NCBI RefSeq assembly: GCF_014522265.1
Contig: NZ_CP017024.1
Span: 1,392,001 to 1,456,000 of the forward strand
Reading direction: 5' to 3'
From: Pseudomonas oryzihabitans
GTDB taxonomy: Bacteria > Pseudomonadota > Gammaproteobacteria > Pseudomonadales > Pseudomonadaceae
Length of the DNA: 64,000 nt
Below the pieces are notes generated by a model. The model saw nothing but the letters and a program-made list of their open reading frames with translations. It was not told the origin of the DNA and did not search any database. Both the position numbers and the translations under genes were made by a program. Below are positions 26,906 through 34,746 of the stretch, piece after piece. Each line of letters begins with the position of its first letter. The stretch's first letter is position 1.

Positions 26906-28345
26906 ATGACCCTTCGCAAAACCCTGGCCGCCCTGGGCGGCATCCTGACCCTTGGCGCCCTGCTGGGCGCTGCCGCCCCCGCGCGTGCCGTGGAGCTGGT
27001 CGGCCTCAACCTTTCCGGCGCCGGCTTCGCCAGCCAGGTGCTGCCGGGCCTGAACGAGCGCAACTACATATTTCCGGTGGAGGCCTACTTCCAGCAGTGG
27101 AGCGCGCGCGGCGTCAAGCTGGTCCGCTTCCCGATCATCTGGGAACGCCTGCAACCCAGCCTGGGCGGCGCCTTCGATCCGACCTATGCCGGCCTGATCG
27201 ATCGCACCTTCCTCTATGCGCAGAACCACGGCATCAAGATCATCCTGGATCTGCACAACTACATGAGATACCGCGGCACGGTGATCGGCACCGGCAGCGT
27301 CGGCTACAACCACTACCAGGATGTGCTGACCCGCATCGCCCAGCGCTGGAGCAGCCAGGCGTCGCTGTATGGCTACGACATCATGAACGAACCCCACGAC
27401 GCCACCGCCCAGTGGCCCGTGGCCGCCCAGTACGGCATCAACGGCGTGCGCAGCGTGGACAACGTGCGGCCGATCTTCATCGAGGGCAACGGCTGGGCCG
27501 AGGCCACCCGCTGGCCGCAGTGGAACGACTCGCTGCTCGCCCTGCGCGATCCGGTCAACAACCTGATCTTCGAAGCCCACACCTATTTCGACGGTGACGG
27601 CGGTGGCGGCAACTATTCCAACACCAGCGCCGCCGCCTATGCGGACGACTATGGCGTGCAGCGGGTTCGGCCCTTCGTGGAATGGCTGAAAAAGAACGGC
27701 AAGCGCGGCTTCATCGGCGAATTCGGCATACCGGATAGCGATCCGCGCTGGAACGTGATCATGGACAACATGCTCGCCTACCTGAAGCAGAACTGCATCC
27801 CGGCCACCTACTGGGCGGCCGGCCCGGGCTGGGCCAACTACAACATGTCGGTGGAGCCGGTGAACGGCCAGACCCGTCCGCAGTGGCCGACCCTGGCCAA
27901 GTACCTGGATGGCAGCAGCTGCAGCACTTTTGGTCCTGGCGCCCAGGCGCCCAAGAGCGCCAGCCAGGCCGATCTCAATGGCATCCAGCAGCTGTACCTG
28001 GCGTACATGGGCCGCGCCTCGGATCTGGCCGGCCTGCAGTACTGGGCCAACCGCGTCGCCTCCGGCGAGATGAACGTGGGCCAGATCGCCGCCAGCTTCA
28101 CCGAAAGCCCCGAATACCGCGGTCAGTACCAAGGCCTGAGCAATGCGGCACTGGTCAGCAAGGTCTACACCAACGTCATCGGCCGCAGCGCCGAAACGGC
28201 AGGTCTCAACTACTGGGTCGGCGAGCTGAGCAACGGCAACGTCAAGCCGCAGACCCTGGTGCTGGCCATGGTGCGCGGCCTGGGCGACAGCGACAAGAGC
28301 AACTTCGACGCCCGCACCTCGGCGGCCTTCAGCAACATGAAGTGA
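26906..28345 (+). CDS. Secreted GH5-family glycoside hydrolase with C-terminal DUF4214
   Basis: 479 residues. Sec signal 1-28 (cut after APARA). GH5 (cellulase-fold) domain about 30-345: acid/base Glu162 in YDIMNEPHD, HTY at 225-227, and nucleophile Glu272 in RGFIGEFGIPD. Residues about 355-475 are two DUF4214 units (LYLAYMGRASDLAGLQYWAN, VYTNVIGRSAETAGLNYWVG). Being exported by Sec, it shows that DUF4214 is not itself the type I secretion signal; attachment to a surface glycan is the more likely role. Probable substrate is a beta-glucan or mannan-type polysaccharide, perhaps one the cell itself makes. Confidence 0.87.
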   Translation: MTLRKTLAALGGILTLGALLGAAAPARAVELVGLNLSGAGFASQVLPGLNERNYIFPVEAYFQQWSARGVKLVRFPIIWERLQPSLGGAFDPTYAGLIDRTFLYAQNHGIKIILDLHNYMRYRGTVIGTGSVGYNHYQDVLTRIAQRWSSQASLYGYDIMNEPHDATAQWPVAAQYGINGVRSVDNVRPIFIEGNGWAEATRWPQWNDSLLALRDPVNNLIFEAHTYFDGDGGGGNYSNTSAAAYADDYGVQRVRPFVEWLKKNGKRGFIGEFGIPDSDPRWNVIMDNMLAYLKQNCIPATYWAAGPGWANYNMSVEPVNGQTRPQWPTLAKYLDGSSCSTFGPGAQAPKSASQADLNGIQQLYLAYMGRASDLAGLQYWANRVASGEMNVGQIAASFTESPEYRGQYQGLSNAALVSKVYTNVIGRSAETAGLNYWVGELSNGNVKPQTLVLAMVRGLGDSDKSNFDARTSAAFSNMK

Positions 28346-28394
28346 ATCCCCGGCTCCGACCAGGCCTCTGGTGATTCTGACGAACCGCTCTGGA

Positions 28395-28423
28395 AAGAGG
28401 CCAGCGAACTTCGCTAGCCTCTT
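28395..28423 (+). terminator. Hairpin downstream of the GH5 gene
   Basis: AAGAGGC-c-AGCG / CGCT-a-GCCTCTT with a 5-base loop, 50 bases after the stop. The T-run is weak (CTTCTG), so termination may be partial. Confidence 0.4.
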
Positions 28424-28488
28424 CTGCCGCCTCGGTGGCGAGCCGCCCTGCCCTCAAGGATGAGATCCCGCTGCCTTGAGAGCCCTGC

Positions 28489-30405
28489 ATGAGTGACCTG
28501 TACCGCTCGTTTCCTGCTACCGGCAACCCCGTCGTCGATGGCCAACTGATCGGCAACGCCTGGAACACCCAGGCCCTGACCTATAGTTTCGCCTACGGCG
28601 ATATCAATCGGAATGGCATCCCCGACTTCAATGAGGGCGACTGGCAGGATTTCTATCGCGAGATCCTGGCCAATGCCAGTGCCTTCACCAACCTGACCTT
28701 CACCCAGGTCGCCGAGCCCGGCAACATCAACTTCCGTCTGCGTGAAGGTGGCGGCGGCGAGGCCGGCATTCCGGCGCCCGGCGTGACCAGCGTCGACTCC
28801 GTGGTAGGCATCGACCCCAATGTGCCGGGGTCTGCCGCCGTCGTGCGGCTGGGCACCTATTCGGAAACCTGGTTTCACGAACTCGGGCATTCACTGGGAC
28901 TCAAGCATCCCCACGATGAAAGCAATGGCATCGCGCCCCTGCCGGGCGTGACCGATCCCGCCAGCAAGGGCACCGGCCACCTCAATTCCCAGATCTATTC
29001 GGTGATGGGCTACACCTATCCCTTCTGGGGCGAAGACAATCCCTTCACACCGCAGGTGGATTTCGACACCTCGCTCAATGCCCAGCCGGGCTCCTTCGGC
29101 GCCCTCGACATCGCGGCGCTGCAAGCCATGTACGGCGCCCGGCGCAGCGCGACGGGCAACGACGTCTATACCTTCAGCGACGATGTCGATGCCAACCGCG
29201 GCTATACCACGCTCTGGGATACCGGCGGGATCGACGAGATCCGCTACACCGGCACCAGCCGCGCCAAGCTCGACCTTCGCCCGGCTACCTTACAGGCGGA
29301 AGTAGGCGGTGGCGGCTGGCTCTCCACGTCGGAAACCCTGACCGGTGGCTTCACCATCGCCCATGGCGTGCTCATCGAGAACGCCACCGGCGGCCCGGCG
29401 GCCGACCTGCTGATCGGCAACGACAGCGGCAACCTGCTCAAGGGCCTGGGTGGCAACGACCGGCTGCAGGGCTTCGCCGGCAATGACATCCTGGAAGGCG
29501 GTGATGGCGACGATATCCTGGAGGGCGGCGCCGGCAACGACCAGCTGTTCGGCGGCACTGGCAACGACACGGCCGTCTTCTCCGGCGCGCGCAGCCTTTA
29601 TTCGATCCTGCAGCAGCTCAATGGCGTGCTGACCTTCACCGACCTGCGCAGTGGCGCCCCGGATGGTCGGGACAGCGTGCTCGGGGTCGAGAACTTCCAG
29701 TTCGCCGACGGGGTGCTCAGCCTTGCCGCGCTGAATCCGGGGCAACCCTCGCCCGGGGCTGCGCCGACCCCCACGATTTCCGTGGCCGACCCCAGCATCC
29801 CCACCGTCAGCCTCACGCTTCCGGGTCTGTCCGACAACCAGACCGACCTTCTCGTGGCGCTCTATGTCGCGGCCTTCAACCGTGCGCCTGATTTCGCCGG
29901 GATCAGCTACTGGTCCGGCGAAGTGAGCAGCCAGACCGGTACCCTGGGCAAGGTAGCCGCCAGCCTCTATGCCGCCGGTCAGCAGAACGGCGAGGCCGGG
30001 ACCCAGCTCGACAACGGCGCCTACGTGGACTTTCTCTACCAGAATGTCCTGGGTCGCCCCGCCGACGCGGCGGGCCTGGCCTACTGGACGGCCGACCTGG
30101 ACCAAGGCGCGCCCCGTGACAGCTTCATCGCCACCTACCTCACCGCCGCCCTCGAACACCAGAGCGATGCCACGCACCTGGCCGCCCGCGTCGCCGTGGC
30201 CAAGTACGCAGCGCGCCTCGATCAGCAGGGCGAGCGCCCGGATCTTGCCGGCGTCCTCACTACCGTGACCGATGGCCAGTCGGCCCAGGCCCGCATCGAT
30301 CAGCTTCAACAACAGCATCCGGGCGTCGAACTCACCCAGGGCCAGCCGCTGGTGGGTCTGGTCGGACTGCCCCAGGACCCGCTGTCGAACGCTGTCGTCG
30401 GCTGA
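28489..30405 (+). CDS. Serralysin-like M10 metalloprotease with RTX repeats and DUF4214
   Basis: 638 residues, no Sec signal. Zinc site HELGHSLGLKH at 130-140 (His130, Glu131, His134, His140) with Met-turn SVMGY (Met173). RTX repeats about 300-360 (GNDRLQGFAGNDILEGGDGD). The C-terminal ~190 residues carry DUF4214 units (LYVAAFNRAPDFAGISYWSG, LYQNVLGRPADAAGLAYWTA). Serralysins leave the cell by AprDEF-type exporters, so the operon at 6-10.6 kb is the likely route. Unlike classical serralysins it continues well past the RTX block with a DUF4214 tail, which suggests retention at the cell surface rather than release. No inhibitor gene of the AprI type lies beside it. Confidence 0.87.
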   Translation: MSDLYRSFPATGNPVVDGQLIGNAWNTQALTYSFAYGDINRNGIPDFNEGDWQDFYREILANASAFTNLTFTQVAEPGNINFRLREGGGGEAGIPAPGVTSVDSVVGIDPNVPGSAAVVRLGTYSETWFHELGHSLGLKHPHDESNGIAPLPGVTDPASKGTGHLNSQIYSVMGYTYPFWGEDNPFTPQVDFDTSLNAQPGSFGALDIAALQAMYGARRSATGNDVYTFSDDVDANRGYTTLWDTGGIDEIRYTGTSRAKLDLRPATLQAEVGGGGWLSTSETLTGGFTIAHGVLIENATGGPAADLLIGNDSGNLLKGLGGNDRLQGFAGNDILEGGDGDDILEGGAGNDQLFGGTGNDTAVFSGARSLYSILQQLNGVLTFTDLRSGAPDGRDSVLGVENFQFADGVLSLAALNPGQPSPGAAPTPTISVADPSIPTVSLTLPGLSDNQTDLLVALYVAAFNRAPDFAGISYWSGEVSSQTGTLGKVAASLYAAGQQNGEAGTQLDNGAYVDFLYQNVLGRPADAAGLAYWTADLDQGAPRDSFIATYLTAALEHQSDATHLAARVAVAKYAARLDQQGERPDLAGVLTTVTDGQSAQARIDQLQQQHPGVELTQGQPLVGLVGLPQDPLSNAVVG

Positions 30406-30581
30406 TCCGCACCCGAGCAGGGATGCTCGGCGGTGCCTTTGGCATTTGAGCACAGCGAACGCCGCCGAAGCCTGACCTTCCTGAACCGACGCGATCTCGA
30501 AGCCCTCTGGAATGAACCTCTCCTGACCCGGGCGTTCTATTGAATCCCGACAGCGCGCTGTCTCTTCCAAGAGGACCTGTC

Positions 30582-30866
30582 ATGAAAGACGCTATCGATC
30601 AGCTCATCGCCGCCTTCGATCCGCACGCCTGCCAGGCGGTAGCGCGCCAGGCGGATCAGAGTCTGGTCTTCACCGTGAACGACAAGGCCCATGGGGCCTC
30701 GGTGACCAAGGTCATACCCTGGCGCGCACTGGATTGCCAGACCACCCTGAGCACGGTGATCAAGGATATCCAGCGCGACCTCGACCACAGCACCGGCCAT
30801 CTCAGCCGGGGCTGCACCCAGGATCTGCAGACTCGCGGGCCACGGATTCGACGCTACCACGACTGA
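30582..30866 (+). CDS. Small DUF3509-like protein
   Basis: 94 residues from ATG 30582 with AAGAGGA upstream. The middle segment VTKVIPWRALDCQTTLSTVI followed by a short Arg/Asp helix (DIQRDL) matches the pattern of DUF3509, a small cytoplasmic family common in Pseudomonas with no known function. No signal peptide or membrane segment. It lies alone between the M10 protease gene and the lower-GC insert. Confidence 0.6.
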   Translation: MKDAIDQLIAAFDPHACQAVARQADQSLVFTVNDKAHGASVTKVIPWRALDCQTTLSTVIKDIQRDLDHSTGHLSRGCTQDLQTRGPRIRRYHD

Positions 30867-30977
30867 GCCGCCACTATCGCGGTTTCAAATCTGCAGTGCG
30901 CAACAGCAGCCTGGTTCGCTAAAGCCAGGGCTGATCGTGCCGATAGCTGGAACATCCAAACAGACAAGGATGTTCCC

Positions 30978-31649
30978 ATGACAGCCCATATCATCATCGA
31001 AGACGCAGTAACCCCCCAGCTGCTGACCTCGGCCATCGAGGCCTATGAATTTGATAAGGAGCGCTCTGCGCGTAAGAAAGACGGCCTAGGTAAGATCGAG
31101 ACCTTCGGGCTGCTCTGGGGTTATTGCATCCCAGCCTTCGATCAGCGGCCAGCGCGGATCGTATGCACCACTGCTACGGTAGAAGTTTCAGCGGATCGCC
31201 GTCAGGACTCGGTTGCGCCTAATCTCGATTCAGTGGCTGCCAAGCGGGATATTTTCCGTCGCTACTGGCCGCAGCTCGATCTGGTCGGAACATTCCATTC
31301 ACACCCTTACGAAAGCCTGGAAGAAGTTCGCTTTAATAAAGGGTGGCGTGGCAGTGAGGGAGACAAAGAGTTCTGGCCTTACTTTCACGAGACCCTGATG
31401 CCAGAACTACCCTTGATGGCACATCTAGTGGTTGCAATCTGTGCCCGCCAACGCTCGGCACCATGGGAGGCACCACAACGCTTGGAGGGAACTGAGTTTT
31501 CCTCAGGTTACGCTCTTGCCTCAGCTCGTAGACAGTTCTGGCTAAAGGGCTATGTTTCCTTCCCAAGCACTCAGGGACAGGCATGCACGAGCAATGAAGT
31601 CGAACTGGATGTAGCGTCTTTTGGCTCAGGCTTCAAATCTTTCGTGTAA
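30978..31649 (+). CDS. JAB/MPN (JAMM) domain protein, putative metalloprotease
   Basis: 223 residues. Glu41 in KIETFGLLWGY, HSHP at 107-110 after DLVGTF, and a Ser-x-x-Asp at 126-129 (GSEGD) supply the elements of a JAMM zinc site, though the spacing from HSHP to SxxD is longer than the usual seven residues. JAMM proteins cleave isopeptide bonds or ubiquitin-like tails; in bacteria they occur in sulfur-carrier processing and in several antiviral systems. GC content is visibly lower than in the neighbours. It is followed 18 bases later by a nuclease gene on the same strand, forming a probable two-gene operon. Function unknown. Confidence 0.7.
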   Translation: MTAHIIIEDAVTPQLLTSAIEAYEFDKERSARKKDGLGKIETFGLLWGYCIPAFDQRPARIVCTTATVEVSADRRQDSVAPNLDSVAAKRDIFRRYWPQLDLVGTFHSHPYESLEEVRFNKGWRGSEGDKEFWPYFHETLMPELPLMAHLVVAICARQRSAPWEAPQRLEGTEFSSGYALASARRQFWLKGYVSFPSTQGQACTSNEVELDVASFGSGFKSFV

Positions 31650-31667
31650 TTACCGACAGAGATAATC

Positions 31668-32666
31668 ATGTTACTGAACATCGATCGCCATACCAAGGAC
31701 GCCGTGCGCGCACCTGCACGCACGCTCAAGACATTCGATTTGAGCGAAGAGGATCTTCAAAACATCCTGTTCAAGACATTGGATCGCCTGATTGCCGATG
31801 ACGAGCTCATCCTGCTCATGGAGTCTCGCAAATGGCAGGAAGAGCCAGATTTGATGGCTGTAGACAAGGATGGAAATCTTTTCATCTTCGAACTCAAGGC
31901 CTGGGAATCGCAGAGCTCGAATCTGCTTCAGGTACTGCGTTACGGTCAGATCTTCGGCAGCTCGACCTATCCCGATCTCAACGCGCTGTACCAGCGACAA
32001 AATCCCTCCCAAACGTTAGCACAGGCTCATGCGGCGACGTTTGGAATCGCCTTGCCGGAAGAAAAATACAATCAGCGCCAAGTTTTCGTGGTAGTAACCA
32101 ACGGCGTTGACCATCGAACGCGCGAAGCCATCCGCTATTGGCGCTCTTGCAGCCTGGATGTACGGCCCTGGATTTATCGTGTCTATGAATCGGCACAACC
32201 TGGCCAAGTTCAATTGGAAATGGCAGCCTTTCGAACAGGCGATAATCCCTACGAAGATTTGGCAGGTGGTTACTGGCTATTGAACACCAATTACAGCAAT
32301 AGCCCTTTAGACCACGAAGACATGCTAAAAGAAGGAAAGGCTGCTGCCTACTTCGAGCCATGGAAGCTCAAGATAGAGCGCATCCAACCTGGCGATACAG
32401 TGTTTCTCTATCGCTCAGGGAAAGGCATCGTGGGCTGGGGAAAAGCGGACAAGCACCTGCAAAAACGCAACTATCAAGATAGAATCGAAGAGGAGTATCG
32501 CCAAGAAGAATACTTTAGGCGATTACTGAATTTCCAACGCCTCAGCCAGCCGATGACTGCCGCGCGCATCAAAGCCATTACCGGCATCAATTATTGCTTT
32601 ATGACAACCTTGTTCGGCCTGGATGCTGAAAGTGGCGAAAAAATTCGCCAGGCACTTTCCAGCTGA
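31668..32666 (+). CDS. PD-(D/E)XK nuclease with C-terminal EVE/PUA-like domain
   Basis: 332 residues. The N-terminal domain has the nuclease core: Glu59-Pro-Asp61 (QEEPDLMAVDKDGN), then Glu75-Leu-Lys77 (LFIFELKAWE), then Gln88-x3-Tyr92 (LLQVLRYGQ), as in NucS/RecB-like enzymes. From about residue 200 a second domain starts GGYWLLNTNYSNSPLDHEDM and includes IQPGDTVFLYRSGKGIVGWG, resembling EVE/PUA-like domains that recognise modified bases or nucleotides. Lower GC than its surroundings. Paired with the JAMM gene before it. Together they look like a small restriction-type or defence module; I know of no named system with exactly this pair. Confidence 0.72.
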   Translation: MLLNIDRHTKDAVRAPARTLKTFDLSEEDLQNILFKTLDRLIADDELILLMESRKWQEEPDLMAVDKDGNLFIFELKAWESQSSNLLQVLRYGQIFGSSTYPDLNALYQRQNPSQTLAQAHAATFGIALPEEKYNQRQVFVVVTNGVDHRTREAIRYWRSCSLDVRPWIYRVYESAQPGQVQLEMAAFRTGDNPYEDLAGGYWLLNTNYSNSPLDHEDMLKEGKAAAYFEPWKLKIERIQPGDTVFLYRSGKGIVGWGKADKHLQKRNYQDRIEEEYRQEEYFRRLLNFQRLSQPMTAARIKAITGINYCFMTTLFGLDAESGEKIRQALSS

Positions 32667-32686
32667 TTGCAATCCAGTATAGGAGC

Positions 32687-32715
32687 GCCTTCTGCATCTT
32701 TGGAGCGCAGAAGGC
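32687..32715. terminator. Hairpin between convergent genes
   Basis: GCCTTCTGC / GCAGAAGGC, a perfect 9-base stem with an 11-base loop, in the 57-base gap between the nuclease gene and a convergent protease gene. No long T-run on either side. Its position suggests a shared terminator. Confidence 0.45.
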
Positions 32716-32723
32716 TATCCTCT

Positions 32724-33980
32724 TCAAAGCTGATACTCGATCCCCTGGGCGATCTGCCCCGAGACCAGCACCCGGTTCTCTGCCGACTCCGACAGGCTGG
32801 CCAGCAGGCCCGCCGCGTCCAGCGCGCCGCTTTGCAGTTGCGAGGTCCAGTAATCCAGCCCGGCCTGTTCGGCGGTGCGGCCCAGCACATGGCCGTAGAG
32901 ACTGGCGACCAGTGCCTGGGGTGCAGGCGAACTGCCATTGAGTGCCTGGAATTCGCTGCTGGCGACGAAACCGGCGGCCACCTGGTACAGGCTGGCGCCG
33001 GCATCCATCTTGTCGATCCAATAGCCCAGGCCGGGCTTGTCGGGCGTGCGGTCGAAAGCCGCTTGATAGAGACGATAGGCCTGACCGGCTACGCCTTCGG
33101 TATCCAGGGCCAGGCTGCGGTCGGTGAAATGCACGCGTTCGACGTTCTGTAGAACAACGGCGCCGTAATTACCGCCGTCCTCGTTGTACAGCACAGAGGT
33201 CTGACCTGGATTGACGGATGCGCTCTTGTAAGAAGCATTTATCGTCAGCTCGTCATGCCCAGTCAGCCCATTGATCACTGGCGCATAAGGTCCCGTATAT
33301 CCGTGCCAGTCAAAGCTGATGGCGTCGTTCAAGTAGCTGCCATAAGTGAAGCCTTGATCAACAGTAATCGGATTGGACGCCACAGCATTACCTGGCGCCC
33401 CATAGAGATACTGCAAGGCCAAGAGATCGAAGGCACCGAGATGCTTGGCACCGCCGGTGTTGTAGGCCATTGCCGTATTAGCTGCCGTAGCCAGCTCGAT
33501 AGGCAGATAAGGGCCCTTGTCGTATTGGCTGTATTCCCCAGGATGCTTGAGACCCAGTGCATGCCCGGTTTCGTGTACCAGCAACTGCAGACCCGGTAGA
33601 CGGCTGAGGTCAGCCACCTGGGGCGTCGTCCAGTTGAACCACACCACACTGCCGCCATCCCGAGTATAGGATTCGGCTTGGTGGTCAGGTGATTTGGGCA
33701 CACCGGCGCGTCCGGAATAGAGGCCGTATTGCAGCAAGCCGCCCTGCTCGACCTCTTGAAAGGTCACGCCGATCTGGCTGGAAAATTCAGTCAGCATCGA
33801 GCGCACCGCGGCCTGCTGGCCAGCATCGAGCATGCGGAAATCATCTACCGCGTAGTCACTTGGACCCTGACGCAAAAAGCTGTAGCTGATGACCGCACCC
33901 GTGCCGGGCTGGTGGTTGTAAGCCAGGCTGATACGCCCCGGCTCCAGCAGCGCATCGATTCGAATATCTCCGGTAGCCAT
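32724..33980 (-). CDS. M10-type metalloprotease with C-terminal DUF4214, no RTX repeats
   Basis: 418 residues from ATG 33980 with GGGAGGA upstream; no Sec signal. Zinc motif HETGHALGLKH at 136-146 (His136, Glu137, His140, His146), Met-turn AMAYN (Met171). Residues 300-410 are DUF4214 units (LYQAAFDRTPDKPGLGYWID, LYGHVLGRTAEQAGLDYWTS). Unlike the protease at 28489-30405, no GGxGxD repeats separate the catalytic and DUF4214 parts. Serralysin-type fold without the RTX block is unusual for a type I substrate, so its export route is uncertain. Convergent with the nuclease gene. Confidence 0.82.
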   Translation of the reverse strand: MATGDIRIDALLEPGRISLAYNHQPGTGAVISYSFLRQGPSDYAVDDFRMLDAGQQAAVRSMLTEFSSQIGVTFQEVEQGGLLQYGLYSGRAGVPKSPDHQAESYTRDGGSVVWFNWTTPQVADLSRLPGLQLLVHETGHALGLKHPGEYSQYDKGPYLPIELATAANTAMAYNTGGAKHLGAFDLLALQYLYGAPGNAVASNPITVDQGFTYGSYLNDAISFDWHGYTGPYAPVINGLTGHDELTINASYKSASVNPGQTSVLYNEDGGNYGAVVLQNVERVHFTDRSLALDTEGVAGQAYRLYQAAFDRTPDKPGLGYWIDKMDAGASLYQVAAGFVASSEFQALNGSSPAPQALVASLYGHVLGRTAEQAGLDYWTSQLQSGALDAAGLLASLSESAENRVLVSGQIAQGIEYQL

Positions 33981-34746
33981 CGTGTTTCCTCCCTGAAGCA
34001 GCCGCCCCCATGGCAGCCACCGCTAGCCTGCCTGTATAGCAAGCCGGGAGAGAAAACGATACGGAGTTCACATTTTGACAGGCAAAAGAAAAGGCCGCGC
34101 CGCGTCCGGGTTGGCCTTGAGGAGATGCAAGGAAGGTCGAGGGCTCATGGGCGCCTCGTTATCGGCGATAGGAAACCGAAAATTGACCAAGCGTTCAATC
34201 CAGGCACGACGTGCGTGCAAAGGTTTGCTATCCATTTAACGAATTTATTAAGAATTGGGGACTGAGAGATTAATTTGCAATGACAGCCGACGAAAAGCGT
34301 TGAGCTGTCAATCGTCAGGATGCCGCAGTTGGAGGGCTGCAGCTCACGCGTGGCGGGCGTTCGGAAGGGTATGCACGGGAGCATTAGTGACATCTGAGAG
34401 CATTGGAGATTTTGATGCCCCTGCCAAGTTCAGACCGAAAAGCTGTACTCATTGATCAATGAGTTTGGATGACCTCACGACCTTCACTTGATGTACCCAA
34501 GGTGCGACTGAAGGCGTGCTTGCTGTAGGAGACCACAGCCTGAACGGCAACCTATCGAGCATCGCTCAACTCGGATATTCGTACCTAGCTGATGAGATCT
34601 TGCTAAGCACCCGTAGTGCATAAACTCATTAGGATAAATCGCCTGACTCGGGCGTAGGCTCTCTATCTTGACGATTAGCTACTTAATTTATTTAAAGCAA
34701 AAAAAACGGAGAGCCGAGGCTCTCCGTTTTCACATCACTAACGCGA
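33981..34746. other. 766-base lower-GC intergenic region
   Basis: Lies between the start of the M10 gene (33980) and the 3' end of the RsaA-like gene (34747). It holds the upstream region of the former, with a CRP-like half-site TTCACATTT near 34067-34075, and the terminator of the latter at 34703-34730. Several short frames in it look non-coding. Low GC throughout suggests either regulatory DNA or decayed foreign DNA. Confidence 0.45.
34703..34730 (-). terminator. Rho-independent terminator of the RsaA-like gene
   Basis: AAAACGGAGAGCC / GGCTCTCCGTTTT, a perfect stem with a 2-base centre, followed on the minus strand by a continuous T-run. It lies 17 bases after the stop of the minus-strand gene. 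It is the strongest terminator in the window, as expected for a highly transcribed gene. Confidence 0.85.

Noticed and set aside
26516-28132. 538-codon minus-strand frame
   Set aside because: Antisense to the GH5 gene, whose catalytic motifs are intact.
30978-32666. Lower-GC pair considered as an insertion sequence or prophage remnant
   Set aside because: No transposase, integrase, terminal inverted repeats, target duplication or tRNA could be seen at its edges.
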